Below, one piece after another: positions 34,273 through 41,946 of a stretch of 53,226 nt of DNA. Position 1 is the stretch's first letter, and each line of letters begins with the position of its first letter. A model generated the notes under the pieces. It was given only the letters and a program-made list of their open reading frames with translations. It had not been told where the DNA came from and ran no database searches. The stretch spans positions 5,667 through 58,892 of the forward strand of contig PLHJ01000002.1 in NCBI GenBank assembly GCA_003138895.1. Direction: 5' to 3'. This DNA is from Acidimicrobiaceae bacterium. GTDB taxonomy: Bacteria; Actinomycetota; Acidimicrobiia; Acidimicrobiales; RAAP-2. The translations under genes and the position numbers were made by a program.

Positions 34273-35223
34273 TCAGGCGTGACTTTCTCGACGAATGCGA
34301 AGTCGCACTCGCTGTCCCGGGGCGTAGTTACCCAGCAATGCTTCGTCGTGCGTGAGTTGCACCCACGTAAATCCGTCAGCACCGTCGTCTACGACCACAC
34401 GAACCTCGAAACCCAGTCGAACGACGTCGGTGATCGTCACAACTTGGCCGGAACTGGCAGATTCAGGGACGAGCTCTAGTTCGTGGGGCCGAATGCTGAC
34501 GCCATCGAAGGTGGTGAGCGGTCCTAGGAAACTTCGCACGAAGTCGGTTGCCGGTTCGTCGTACATCTGCGACGGTGGGCCTACTTGTTCAATCGTGCCC
34601 TTGTTGAGCAGCACCAATTTGTCCGCGACTTCCATGGCCTCTTGCTGGTCGTGCGTGACGAGAATGGTCGTGATCCCCAGATCGTGTTGCAACTTTCGCA
34701 CCCAGGTGCGTACTTCGCCTCGAACTTGAGCGTCGAGGGCGGCAAAGGGTTCGTCGAGCAACAGCACCCGTGGCTCAATGGCGAGCGCACGAGCAAGTGC
34801 CATTCGTTGGGCCTGTCCACCCGAGAGTTGGTGCGGATAGCGAGTAGCAAAGTCTGACAACTGCACGAGTGAGAGCAACTCTTCGACTTTGCTCGCGATC
34901 TCGCGACGACCACGTCGCTGCACCTTTAGCCCGTAGGCGATGTTTTTTTCGACGGTGAGATGGCGAAAGGGTGCGTAATTCTGGAAACAAAAGCCAATCT
35001 GTCGCTCACGCACGGGTACGTCGGTCACGTCCACGCCGTTGAGCCAGATTCGTCCACTGTCGACTTTCGTGAGTCCGGCAATGAGTCGAAGCAGCGTTGA
35101 CTTACCCGAGCCTGAAGGACCCAACAACGCGGTGAACGATCCGGTGGGGATCTCGAGCGAGAGGGACCGCAAGACCTCGTCGCGTCCGAAGGATTTGGAA
35201 ACCTTCTCAATCGTGATACTCAT
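34273..35223 (-). CDS. cysA: Sulfate/thiosulfate ABC transporter ATPase
   Basis: 316 residues. Walker A GPSGSGKST (about 34-42), Q-loop CFQNYAPFRHLTV, signature LSGGQAQRMALARAL, Walker B LLLDEPFAALD, H-loop VTHDQQEAMEVAD. The C-terminal ~90 residues form a TOBE-like regulatory domain (IRPHELELVPE; FTWVQLTHDEALLGNYAPGQ). The QRRGRREIASKVEELLSLVQL helix is typical of CysA. It overlaps cysW by 17 nt and is last in the sbp-cysT-cysW-cysA order. Sulfate rather than molybdate is favoured by the binding protein. Confidence 0.92.
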   Translation of the reverse strand: MSITIEKVSKSFGRDEVLRSLSLEIPTGSFTALLGPSGSGKSTLLRLIAGLTKVDSGRIWLNGVDVTDVPVRERQIGFCFQNYAPFRHLTVEKNIAYGLKVQRRGRREIASKVEELLSLVQLSDFATRYPHQLSGGQAQRMALARALAIEPRVLLLDEPFAALDAQVRGEVRTWVRKLQHDLGITTILVTHDQQEAMEVADKLVLLNKGTIEQVGPPSQMYDEPATDFVRSFLGPLTTFDGVSIRPHELELVPESASSGQVVTITDVVRLGFEVRVVVDDGADGFTWVQLTHDEALLGNYAPGQRVRLRIRRESHA

Positions 35224-36019
35224 AATTCTTCCTTTCGCGTTGCTTGGCGAGGCTCAAGACAATCAGCACGCCGATAGAGATCATGGCGAGTAAAGCCGCG
35301 CCGGCAAAACCTTGCTGGGTCGCAAAGTTCTCGAAGTTTGAAGCGATGTCGAGCGTCAGCGTCTGTGTTTTGTTGGTGATGTTGCCCGAGACAATCAACA
35401 CAGCGCCATACTCGCCAATGATGCGAGCGAGCGTCAACGTGGCGCCATAAGCAGCTGCCCACGCCACGGATCGAAGCGTGATGGTGAAGAAAATCCGCGC
35501 GGGCTTCGCGCCCAACGTAGCGGCCGTTTGTTCTTGGCTGTCACCAATTTCTCGAAGCAGTGGCACCATCTCCCGCGAGACGAGGGGCAATGAGACGGCC
35601 GCAGAAGCGAGGACAATCCCGGGCCAGGAGAAGATGATCTGCCATCCCAAATGCGCCAATGCCCGACCAAAGACGCCGTTGCTGGCGTACGCGAGCTCGA
35701 GGGCCAGTCCAATGATGATGGGCGAAATGGCGAGCGGTACGTCAATAAGTGTGTCGAGCAGACGGGAGAATTTAGAAGGGTGTCGAACAATCAGCAGCGA
35801 TGCGCCCACACCAAAAATGACATTCAACGGCAACGTGATGGCGGCCACGACGAGGGTGAGACGAATTGCTGAAGCCGTGTCGCTTGCGGTCAGTGAGTGC
35901 CACACGCTGTCGAGCCCGGGCGAAAAGGCCCGTTGAAATACCAGCACCAGTGGTGCGCCCACCAACACGGCGACGTAAAAAAGTGCGACAAAGCGAAGAG
36001 CGAGCGAGCGGCGCTTCAT
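35207..36019 (-). CDS. cysW: Sulfate ABC transporter permease CysW
   Basis: 270 residues from ATG 36019, which overlaps the cysT stop in an ATGA; the longer frame to 36427 is out of phase inside cysT. Six membrane segments, with the ATPase-contacting EAA loop seen as EQTAATLGAKPARIFFTITL. TLTLARIIGEYGAVLIVSGNI is the characteristic CysW stretch before the last helices. Pairs with CysT in the membrane. Confidence 0.91.
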   Translation of the reverse strand: MKRRSLALRFVALFYVAVLVGAPLVLVFQRAFSPGLDSVWHSLTASDTASAIRLTLVVAAITLPLNVIFGVGASLLIVRHPSKFSRLLDTLIDVPLAISPIIIGLALELAYASNGVFGRALAHLGWQIIFSWPGIVLASAAVSLPLVSREMVPLLREIGDSQEQTAATLGAKPARIFFTITLRSVAWAAAYGATLTLARIIGEYGAVLIVSGNITNKTQTLTLDIASNFENFATQQGFAGAALLAMISIGVLIVLSLAKQRERKNYEYHD

Positions 36020-36789
36020 TGAATCCTCTGGGAAATTCGTCGAGAGAGGAAACCAAAAACACCAAGGACCACTAAAGCAAAGACCAAGAGAAACACCGAG
36101 ACGGCGGCAGCGCTGTTTAACTCGCCGTCTTGGCTCAGCGCGAAAATATACGAACTGGCAACTTCGGTATGGAACGGCTCGTTGCCGGAGATGAAGACCA
36201 CGGAACCAAATTCGCCAATGGCTCGAGCAAACGCCAATCCCATGCCCGAAAGAATGGACGGAACGAGCGTTGGCAAGGTCACGTAGATAAAGGTGCGAAG
36301 AGGTCGTGAACCGAGTGTGCTCGCGGCTTCTTCGGCCGAGAAGTCCATGGATTCCAACACCGGCTGCACTGCTCGAACGTTGAAGGGCAACGTGACAAAG
36401 AGCAGCGCCACCATGATGCCGACCCACGAGTTAGCGACGTTGATGTGCACAGGCGAGTAGGGGCCGTACAAGGTTACAAGGGTGATGCCCGCCACGACGG
36501 TGGGCAGAGCGAAGGGAAGATCAATAATTGAATTGAGAAGCGACTTGCCGATGAACCGGTCGTGGACGAGCACCCAGGCAATGGCCGTTCCGGCTATGGC
36601 GTTGATAAACGCGGTGGCAAACGCCACGAGAACGGTGAGTCGTATGGCGTCGAGCGCTTCTGTTTGGGTAATCGCGTCCCAAAACGCTGGCAGGCCCCCG
36701 GTGAATGCGTGACCCACGAGCGCAATCACCGGAATGAGAATCACCAAGCTCATGTAGGTGACGAGCAGTGATGACCCGAGCCAGCCCAC
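36016..36789 (-). CDS. cysT: Sulfate ABC transporter permease CysT
   Basis: About 257 residues from GTG 36789. The open frame extends to 36972, but the extra part crosses the hairpin and the end of sbp and is not transporter-like, so the first membrane segment (SLLVTYMSLVILIPVIALV) sets the start. The EAA-loop equivalent is SAEEAASTLGSRPLRTFIYVTLP (its EEAASTLGSRP core), followed by GLAFARAIGEFGSVVFISGN. No convincing ribosome-binding site precedes GTG 36789, so start confidence is modest. Also called cysU. Confidence 0.88.
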   Translation of the reverse strand: MGWLGSSLLVTYMSLVILIPVIALVGHAFTGGLPAFWDAITQTEALDAIRLTVLVAFATAFINAIAGTAIAWVLVHDRFIGKSLLNSIIDLPFALPTVVAGITLVTLYGPYSPVHINVANSWVGIMVALLFVTLPFNVRAVQPVLESMDFSAEEAASTLGSRPLRTFIYVTLPTLVPSILSGMGLAFARAIGEFGSVVFISGNEPFHTEVASSYIFALSQDGELNSAAAVSVFLLVFALVVLGVFGFLSRRISQRIQ

Positions 36790-36816
36790 GTGAAGTTGTC
36801 TTGCCGATACGCGAAG

Positions 36817-36849
36817 ATACCGCCCCTTCCCAGTGGGAAGGGGCGGTAT
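36817..36849. other. Strong hairpin between sbp and cysT
   Basis: ATACCGCCCCTTCCC and its exact complement, 15-bp arms around AGT. It lies after the sbp stop (36872) and before the cysT start (36789). Neither strand has a following T-run, so it is not a classical intrinsic terminator. In several ABC importer operons an intergenic hairpin lets the binding protein outnumber the membrane parts through partial termination or mRNA stabilisation, and this fits. Confidence 0.75.
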
Positions 36850-36871
36850 GGCTAGCGCCGAGGCATCAGTG

Positions 36872-37993
36872 TTAATGACCAGTTTGTTGTTCCCAATAGG
36901 TAACGATGCCCTGCGTCGGATAGACCTTGCTCTTGGCGCCAAAGGCGACGTTCGGCGAGAAGAATTCACCATTTACGACAACCCAGCCCTTTGGGTTGAT
37001 GTTGTAGACAGTCTCGAGGTTCGGGACCTTCGTGAAGTCCTTCGCAAAAACCGGATCGTTGGCGATCGTTTTCAGCACCGATCGATAGCCCAGGCGAGCG
37101 AGGATTGCCTGACCGGCTGGCGAGAAGACGTACTTATAGAAAGCAACGGCTCCCGGGTTGTTTTGACCAGACAGAGTCAACGCGGCCGGGTTCTGGATTA
37201 CCACGCTGCTTGAAGGTGTCACAATCTGCACCGGTTGTCCCGCCGCGACGGCACCATTGGCGTCACTCTCGTAGGCGAGCAACACGTTGCCCGTACCAGC
37301 GACGAACGAGGAAAGTGCCGTTGAACCACTGGACGGTTGCGAGATGACGTTCTTCAAGACTTCTTCCAAGAAACCCTGCGCGTAGGAGTCCGAGTGGCTG
37401 TGGCCGTAACCAGCGACGTACGCCGCGAGCAAGTTCCACTTGGCGCTTCCGGAGCTACGAGGATCCGGCGTCACGATTTGAACGCCCTTTTTAGTGAGAT
37501 CAGACCAGCTCTTGATGTTGAGCGGGTTTCCCTTACGCACGACGAAGACCACCACCGAGTCCGTGAGGATGCCTGGGGTTAGGTCCACGAGAATCTTGGC
37601 TCGCTTTGTCGCGCTGCTTGGGAGAAGGCCGTAGTGAACCTCTTGTTGAGCCCAGTTGCCCGCAACTTTTCCGGCGTTCACGAGCGTGGTGAGGTCGGGA
37701 GTAAGAGAAAGATTGACAAAGTCGGCGGCTTGGCCGTTAGCGACGTTTGTGGCTTCCGTACCCGAAGCACCAAAGGAGTTGGTGAAACTGACTCCTGATC
37801 CGGCGTTCGTGTTTTCAAAGCCAGACTCCAAAGCCGAGAACGCATTCTTTACAATGGAGTAACCCACAACGTTGACGACGTCACTGGACGCGCCCGACGT
37901 GCTGGCCGTAAAGGGTGCAATAAGTGTTAATGGCACGAGGGCCGACGCGAGGGCGGCTCCAAGTACTACGAACCGACGTTGGTTTCGTCGCAT
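36872..37993 (-). CDS. sbp: Sulfate/thiosulfate-binding protein
   Basis: 373 residues from ATG 37993 with AAAGGA 9 nt upstream; ATG 38011 is in frame, but that AAAGGA lies just inside it. Signal peptide: MRRNQRR, a hydrophobic run to about residue 31, then ASTSGASS; there is no lipobox cysteine. The type II binding fold shows VVGYSIVKNAFSALESGFE, FTNSFGASGTEATNVANGQ, TDSVVVFVVRKGNPLNIKSW, IVTPDPRSSGSAKWNLLAAY and LLAYESDANGA, the family pattern for the dehydrated sulfate site. First gene of the importer operon. Confidence 0.92.
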   Translation of the reverse strand: MRRNQRRFVVLGAALASALVPLTLIAPFTASTSGASSDVVNVVGYSIVKNAFSALESGFENTNAGSGVSFTNSFGASGTEATNVANGQAADFVNLSLTPDLTTLVNAGKVAGNWAQQEVHYGLLPSSATKRAKILVDLTPGILTDSVVVFVVRKGNPLNIKSWSDLTKKGVQIVTPDPRSSGSAKWNLLAAYVAGYGHSHSDSYAQGFLEEVLKNVISQPSSGSTALSSFVAGTGNVLLAYESDANGAVAAGQPVQIVTPSSSVVIQNPAALTLSGQNNPGAVAFYKYVFSPAGQAILARLGYRSVLKTIANDPVFAKDFTKVPNLETVYNINPKGWVVVNGEFFSPNVAFGAKSKVYPTQGIVTYWEQQTGH

Positions 37994-38013
37994 GTTTAAA
38001 AGTCCTTTCAATG

Positions 38014-38037
38014 ACTATTAACTACATAATTAATAGT
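38014..38037. promoter_or_regulatory. Inverted repeat in the AT-rich sbp promoter region
   Basis: ACTATTAA-CTACATAA-TTAATAGT, perfect 8-bp arms, 20 nt upstream of the sbp start in an unusually AT-rich patch (about 38011-38060). The position suggests an operator for sulfur control, or a -10 region nested in a palindrome. Which regulator would bind is unknown. Confidence 0.5.
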
Positions 38038-38097
38038 GAAATAGTAGTAAATAGAAACCGCAGAATAAGTGGAATTTCTTTGCAATTCAGTGACGTT

Positions 38098-39198
38098 CTA
38101 GGAGCCGCAGCGCCAAGGTTCGGCGAGAACCCGGTCGATAGCTTCTACGGAATCGCGAACCCGGCCCTGGTGGTCGGAGCCCGAGACTTCGATCCAAGGC
38201 GTCTTTTGCTCACCGAGGGCTTCTCGAAATCGATTGGTCATGGCTTCTCGCACGTGCTCACCGTCGCGGACACCGTCTTGTTCAAAGGCGACACCGTCGT
38301 GATTCGTGAGGATGTAGAGCGACCGGGGCTGGTGCTGGGAAAAGGCGGCCACGTCGGGAGAAATGTGTCCCAGGTAGCGCTCCTGCCAAATCATCGAAGC
38401 CCAAGAATCGGTGTCACAGAGCATGAGCGGCCCGCTTAATTCGGCGGCTTGATCCTCCAGTGAGTTCTGCTCACGCACTATCTCAATGAAATCCTTGTCG
38501 GTCCACGAGACGTCCCACATCGTGGGTTCGGGCTCGTGATTAAGAACGCGCTCTGCACGAAGTTTGTTGAGTTTGATCCACGACATGTCGCGACCATATT
38601 CGCGAACCCACTGCGTGAGTCCAAAGGGTCCACCCCGTCGCCGGTACACGTCACGAAGATCCTTCGTCAGCGTTGTTGTACCCGTCGATTCAGCTCCCAC
38701 GACCACGACGCGCTTGGCGAGCCATCCGCGCACCGAAGGTCGAATATCGTCCCAGTGTCCAACGGGGTCTCGTCGAATGTCCGTGGACGAGTACAAAAAT
38801 GGTTCACGAGAATTACCGAGATTAATAAGGTGTGCACCAAATCGTCGAGCGAGTTCGGGACCATTGGCAGCCGGTGTAAAGACGGCGTCTACCGGCACGG
38901 AATTACCAGTCTGTCCAATGGCGTCTCGAAGAACGCGTTCGTGCAGGTCCCAGACGGCGGGATCGTTCGGACTCGTCGGGTGCGGGTCAAAGGCACCTAC
39001 GACGGTGACGTGCGGGTACCACGAGTGCGCTTCACGCATCCAGGCCACGCGGGTCGCAATGGGAGCAGCTTCACGTTCCGAACCGAGCACGACGACCGTC
39101 ACAGAGCGTGATGAACGAGCGGCCGTGTCAATAAGGAAGTGGTGGCCTTCGTGGGGCGGATTGAACCTGCCGACGATGAGACTATGAGCCGCCTTCAT
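38098..39198 (-). CDS. nadR: NadR-type NMN adenylyltransferase / ribosylnicotinamide kinase
   Basis: 366 residues. The N-terminal nucleotidyltransferase domain (about 1-160) has GRFNPPHEGHHFLI with the (H/T)xGH motif, and FLYSSTDIRRDP standing for the ISSTxIR motif. The C-terminal kinase domain (about 165-355) has P-loop VVGAESTGTTTLTKDL, VREYGRDM and PLMLCDTDSW as Walker B-like. It should turn nicotinamide riboside into NMN and NMN into NAD+. The N-terminal DNA-binding domain of enterobacterial NadR is absent. TAGCCT lies 7 nt before the ATG, a leaderless-type start. Confidence 0.88.
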   Translation of the reverse strand: MKAAHSLIVGRFNPPHEGHHFLIDTAARSSRSVTVVVLGSEREAAPIATRVAWMREAHSWYPHVTVVGAFDPHPTSPNDPAVWDLHERVLRDAIGQTGNSVPVDAVFTPAANGPELARRFGAHLINLGNSREPFLYSSTDIRRDPVGHWDDIRPSVRGWLAKRVVVVGAESTGTTTLTKDLRDVYRRRGGPFGLTQWVREYGRDMSWIKLNKLRAERVLNHEPEPTMWDVSWTDKDFIEIVREQNSLEDQAAELSGPLMLCDTDSWASMIWQERYLGHISPDVAAFSQHQPRSLYILTNHDGVAFEQDGVRDGEHVREAMTNRFREALGEQKTPWIEVSGSDHQGRVRDSVEAIDRVLAEPWRCGS

Positions 39199-39211
39199 CT
39201 AATTAAGGCTA
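39199..39211 (-). promoter_or_regulatory. Putative leaderless -10 element for nadR
   Basis: On the minus strand TAGCCT is followed by 7 nt (TAATTAG) and the ATG. The identical TAGCCT plus 7 nt occurs before the glycosyltransferase start at 52430. No ribosome-binding site is present. Confidence 0.45.
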
Positions 39212-39241
39212 GACCACGATTTTTCTAATGAGACGGTGTCT

Positions 39242-39850
39242 TTAGACCGCCCGAAGACTGCTGAGATAGCACCAGGGCTTCGGGCCGGGCGTGTAACGCT
39301 GGTACACATTGGTGACAATCCACCCGCTTTCTTCGAGTGAAGCCACCGGATCGTGCACGAGAGAACAGCCGTCAGCCATTCGCTTCTCTATCGGATTCAG
39401 TCGGTGTTGCCATCGCCGTATTCGATGGTCGGGCGCGATGCCGTGTTCGAGCACGCGAAGTTCGCCACCGGGACGAATGACGCGTCGCAGTTCGCGAAGG
39501 GCATTGACGGGTTGAGGGATGGTGCACAGCGCGAAGGTGATCACGCCGGCGTCGCAGCTGTTGTCATCCAACTGCAGTGACGATCCATCAAGTCCGCCCC
39601 ATCGAAAGGGAATTTCAGTCTTTTCGATCTGCTTCGTCGCACGACTTCGCATTACGGGCGAGGGTTCGATAGCCACAATTTCACTGACCGAGGGCGGATA
39701 GAGGTGCACGTTTCGTCCGGCGCCGAATCCAACCTCAATAACGGTGCCCGCTAATTCGTCCACGCAACGTGCGCGCCATTTCTCGAGCCCAGACTTCGAG
39801 CACATGGTGTCGACGAATCGAGGAGCGAGATGTGCCTGGTAGAAGCCCAC
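39242..39850 (-). CDS. Class I SAM-dependent methyltransferase
   Basis: 202 residues from GTG 39850. SAM-binding motif I is VIEVGFGAGRNVHLYPP (about 36-52), the motif II acid is in EIVAIEPSPVM, and motif IV is CDAGVITFALCTIPQPVNAL. LRRVIRPGGELRVLEHG is the typical methyltransferase 11 post-motif. The C-terminal part (HRLNPIEKRMADGCSLVHD) resembles the METTL7-like group. The substrate is unknown. TACGTT sits 6 nt before the start (39857-39862). Confidence 0.87.
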   Translation of the reverse strand: MGFYQAHLAPRFVDTMCSKSGLEKWRARCVDELAGTVIEVGFGAGRNVHLYPPSVSEIVAIEPSPVMRSRATKQIEKTEIPFRWGGLDGSSLQLDDNSCDAGVITFALCTIPQPVNALRELRRVIRPGGELRVLEHGIAPDHRIRRWQHRLNPIEKRMADGCSLVHDPVASLEESGWIVTNVYQRYTPGPKPWCYLSSLRAV

Positions 39851-39862
39851 GCTGCCAACGTA
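39851..39862 (-). promoter_or_regulatory. Putative leaderless -10 element for the methyltransferase
   Basis: Minus-strand TACGTT, then GGCAGC, then GTG at 39850. No Shine-Dalgarno run is visible. Confidence 0.42.
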
Positions 39863-39879
39863 CTTCGGGCGAAGCTGCG

Positions 39880-40974
39880 CTACGAGGTGAGTGACCAGGT
39901 GGCCCCGGCGGGGGTGTCTTTTACTTCAATCCCCGAGGCCACGAGGGCATTGCGCAAGTCGTCGGCCAGTTGGTACTGGCCCGCCTCGCGAGCTTTCTTT
40001 CGGGCGTCGAGCACTCCTTCGACAATGATCGTCGGATCAATGAAATCGGTCCCACCGGTAGTGGCCATGGCCACGAGTTGGGCGAGAGCACTGAGGGAGT
40101 CGGGTCCGCCGCTGGCTACGACTTCGCCGAGTTGTTCAGGGCTCGAGGGCTTCACCTCGACGATGGGGACATGCTCTTTTGGAGGAGCTGCAGCGTTTCT
40201 GATTTCTGAAAGCGCGGTCGTGGTTCCATTTTCGAGCGTGCGTTGATTGCCGCCAATTCGCCAGTAGGCGTTGCTCTTTCCCATCACCGTGATGATGTCG
40301 GCTTCGATGTCAATAATTGCCGCCGTGTGTTCGTCAACGCCCAGTGTCCCAATACCCGCATCGAGCTGTGACTCGAGAAGCAGCAATCGTGTTTCGCCGA
40401 GATAGCAAAAGCGCGTGTCGTGGTTACCCCCCTCGGCGTTATCGAAGTGCGGAATCACTGCGCAGTTGAGTCCCGCAGTCTCCAAGACATTCAGTCCAGG
40501 AATCCAGCACGGTGGTTCTCCCACTTTGTAGATCTCGTAGATGGGGGCGGTAAAGGCACCGAGTGTCAAAGCAGCGGCCGACGAAAAGCAAACGACACCC
40601 CCGAGGTCTAAGACGTGACGAAGTTCTCCCGCCAGTCCAACTGGTCCCCACTGGCGCATGGCGTAACTCGGACTGCCCGGCCCCGCAAACACGTAGTTGG
40701 CGCTACGCACGAGTTGACGAAACGATTCGCGCTCGAGTTCACTGGCGCGCTCGAAGCTCGTGAAGGTCGAAGGTTCGATGGCGACGTGGAGTGATTTTTG
40801 AAAGTAGTCGACGATTTTTTCGGTTAACTGGGGAACGTTTTCTTGGAAACCAAACGGCGCCTCCAGTGCAATGGCGTGGACATCGCTGATTGAACCAAGT
40901 AGTTCACGATGGACTTTCACCATGCCCGGTGCCGTTTCGCCAGAACCGAGGATGGCGATGGTGCCTTTGTTCAC
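39880..40974 (-). CDS. S51/cyanophycinase-like domain fused to a CysS-type C-terminal domain
   Basis: 364 residues from GTG 40974. Residues 1-255 are flavodoxin-like peptidase S51: AILGSGETAPGM, YVFAGPGSPSYAMRQW (the GG-N/GS-type pocket), a nucleophile turn VVCFSSAAALTLGA with Ser132 where peptidases have GxSAG, and AVIPHFDNAEGG with a His. A linker leads to residues about 315-362, DPTIIVEGVLDARKKAREAG...LADDLRNALVASGIEVKDTP, ending AGATWS. This closely resembles the C-terminus of cysteinyl-tRNA synthetase, known as the CysS/YqeB C-terminal domain. The function is unknown. It diverges from a small membrane-protein gene with 66 nt between the starts. Confidence 0.8.
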   Translation of the reverse strand: MNKGTIAILGSGETAPGMVKVHRELLGSISDVHAIALEAPFGFQENVPQLTEKIVDYFQKSLHVAIEPSTFTSFERASELERESFRQLVRSANYVFAGPGSPSYAMRQWGPVGLAGELRHVLDLGGVVCFSSAAALTLGAFTAPIYEIYKVGEPPCWIPGLNVLETAGLNCAVIPHFDNAEGGNHDTRFCYLGETRLLLLESQLDAGIGTLGVDEHTAAIIDIEADIITVMGKSNAYWRIGGNQRTLENGTTTALSEIRNAAAPPKEHVPIVEVKPSSPEQLGEVVASGGPDSLSALAQLVAMATTGGTDFIDPTIIVEGVLDARKKAREAGQYQLADDLRNALVASGIEVKDTPAGATWSLTS

Positions 40975-41040
40975 AGTACGAGCGTAACGGTCGAACCTCG
41001 CCAGTCGCTCTCCAACGTTTTTGCTTGGTAAGTTTCACGT
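40975..41040. promoter_or_regulatory. Divergent leaderless-type promoter pair
   Basis: Minus strand: TACGCT (40981-40986), 6 nt, then GTG 40974. Plus strand: TAAGTT (41029-41034), 6 nt (TCACGT), then ATG 41041. Neither start has a Shine-Dalgarno sequence. The whole 66-nt gap therefore seems to hold two -10 elements and little else. Confidence 0.45.
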
Positions 41041-41490
41041 ATGGCTTCACCGATCGTGATTCGCTTACAAAAAGAAACAAAGGGTTCCGCCGGCCTGGCT
41101 CTTGTCGCCTGGAGCATCGTGATGGCGGTGTGCCTTTTTGCCTACGTCTCAAAACTTGGCAATCACATGATCTTTGCGTGGATTGGCATAATTTCGACCG
41201 TCCTTTTGGGAGCCCACCTTGGTTGGTACCGACGAGTCGGGTCGGTTTTTGTGGCGCCCATGGTGAGTTGGATGTTCGCCTGGATACCTATCTGGATTGC
41301 CGCCATGGTGCGCGATGGATTCTTTGAAGGACTCTTCGTTGGTCTGTTTTTAATTACCTTCGGTTGGATGGTCATTGGCTTTTTGGAATTTGCCGTGCTG
41401 TTTATCTTCGCCGCAATTTTTCGTTTCTTCGCTCGCCTGTTTCGCCACGCTGAGCCCAACGTCATCATTCTGGGACCCGACGAGCGCTAG
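41041..41490 (+). CDS. Small four-helix membrane protein, unknown function
   Basis: 149 residues. Membrane segments at about 18-36, 43-60, 68-90 and 96-130 (the last possibly two helices), then a polar tail RHAEPNVIILGPDER. Rich in Phe, Trp and Ile. No motif identifies a transporter or enzyme. Start ATG 41041 has a TANNNT hexamer 6 nt upstream. It converges with the SRPBCC gene after a 15-nt gap. Confidence 0.72.
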   Translation: MASPIVIRLQKETKGSAGLALVAWSIVMAVCLFAYVSKLGNHMIFAWIGIISTVLLGAHLGWYRRVGSVFVAPMVSWMFAWIPIWIAAMVRDGFFEGLFVGLFLITFGWMVIGFLEFAVLFIFAAIFRFFARLFRHAEPNVIILGPDER

Positions 41491-41505
41491 AAGATCGCTC
41501 ACGCG

Positions 41506-41946
41506 TTAGTGAATGCTGGCGCCGAGGCGTCGCAGGTTTCCCTTCCATATCCGCTTGAGGACGGGCTTGGCAACACGTGCGCCCAGACCTCCAAGTCCCC
41601 ACCATGGAAAGTGCAATTCTTCTCGCCACACCAAGGTGGTTTGGTTTTCACTTAGGGCGCTGAGTGTGAAGGTTCCTTCGCCCGTGACGATGCCGCGGTG
41701 CTCGACGCCCATTGTCGTCGGCGCAATCCACTGCGTGATGCGAAGTACGTCCTTCGTGCGAAAGGGTCCCACCTTCGTGTGGCAAACGAATTCGGTGCCC
41801 ACGTCTTCTACTTGATCGCTTAAGAATTCAATCGACTCTGCGTCCATCATCCAATTGACGTGTCGGTCAATGTGGCGCAGTTCTTCCCAGAGTGTGGCAA
41901 CGCTGCAGGGGTACTGTGCGTTCACTTCAATTTTTGCTCCACTCAA
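41506..41946 (-). CDS. SRPBCC (polyketide cyclase/START-like) family protein
   Basis: About 146 residues. AKIEVNAQYPCSVATLWEELRHIDRHVNW opens the helix-grip fold (EVNAQYPCSVATLWEEL), with FVCHTKVGPFRTKDVLRITQW and VWREELHFPWWGLGG following. TTG 41946 overlaps the stop of the upstream LLM gene (TTGA), so translation is probably coupled; GTG 41925 is an alternative. The longer frame to 42024 is inside the LLM gene. Ligand-binding role only, specificity unknown. Confidence 0.78.
   Translation of the reverse strand: MSGAKIEVNAQYPCSVATLWEELRHIDRHVNWMMDAESIEFLSDQVEDVGTEFVCHTKVGPFRTKDVLRITQWIAPTTMGVEHRGIVTGEGTFTLSALSENQTTLVWREELHFPWWGLGGLGARVAKPVLKRIWKGNLRRLGASIH

Noticed and set aside
36790..36972. 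Upstream extension of cysT
   Set aside because: The extension overlaps the sbp coding end and the perfect hairpin and encodes an Arg/Ser-rich stretch unlike CysT N-termini.
38536..39187. Two overlapping plus-strand frames of about 190-207 residues over nadR
   Set aside because: NadR motifs on the minus strand explain the region; the plus frames have composition typical of antisense shadows.
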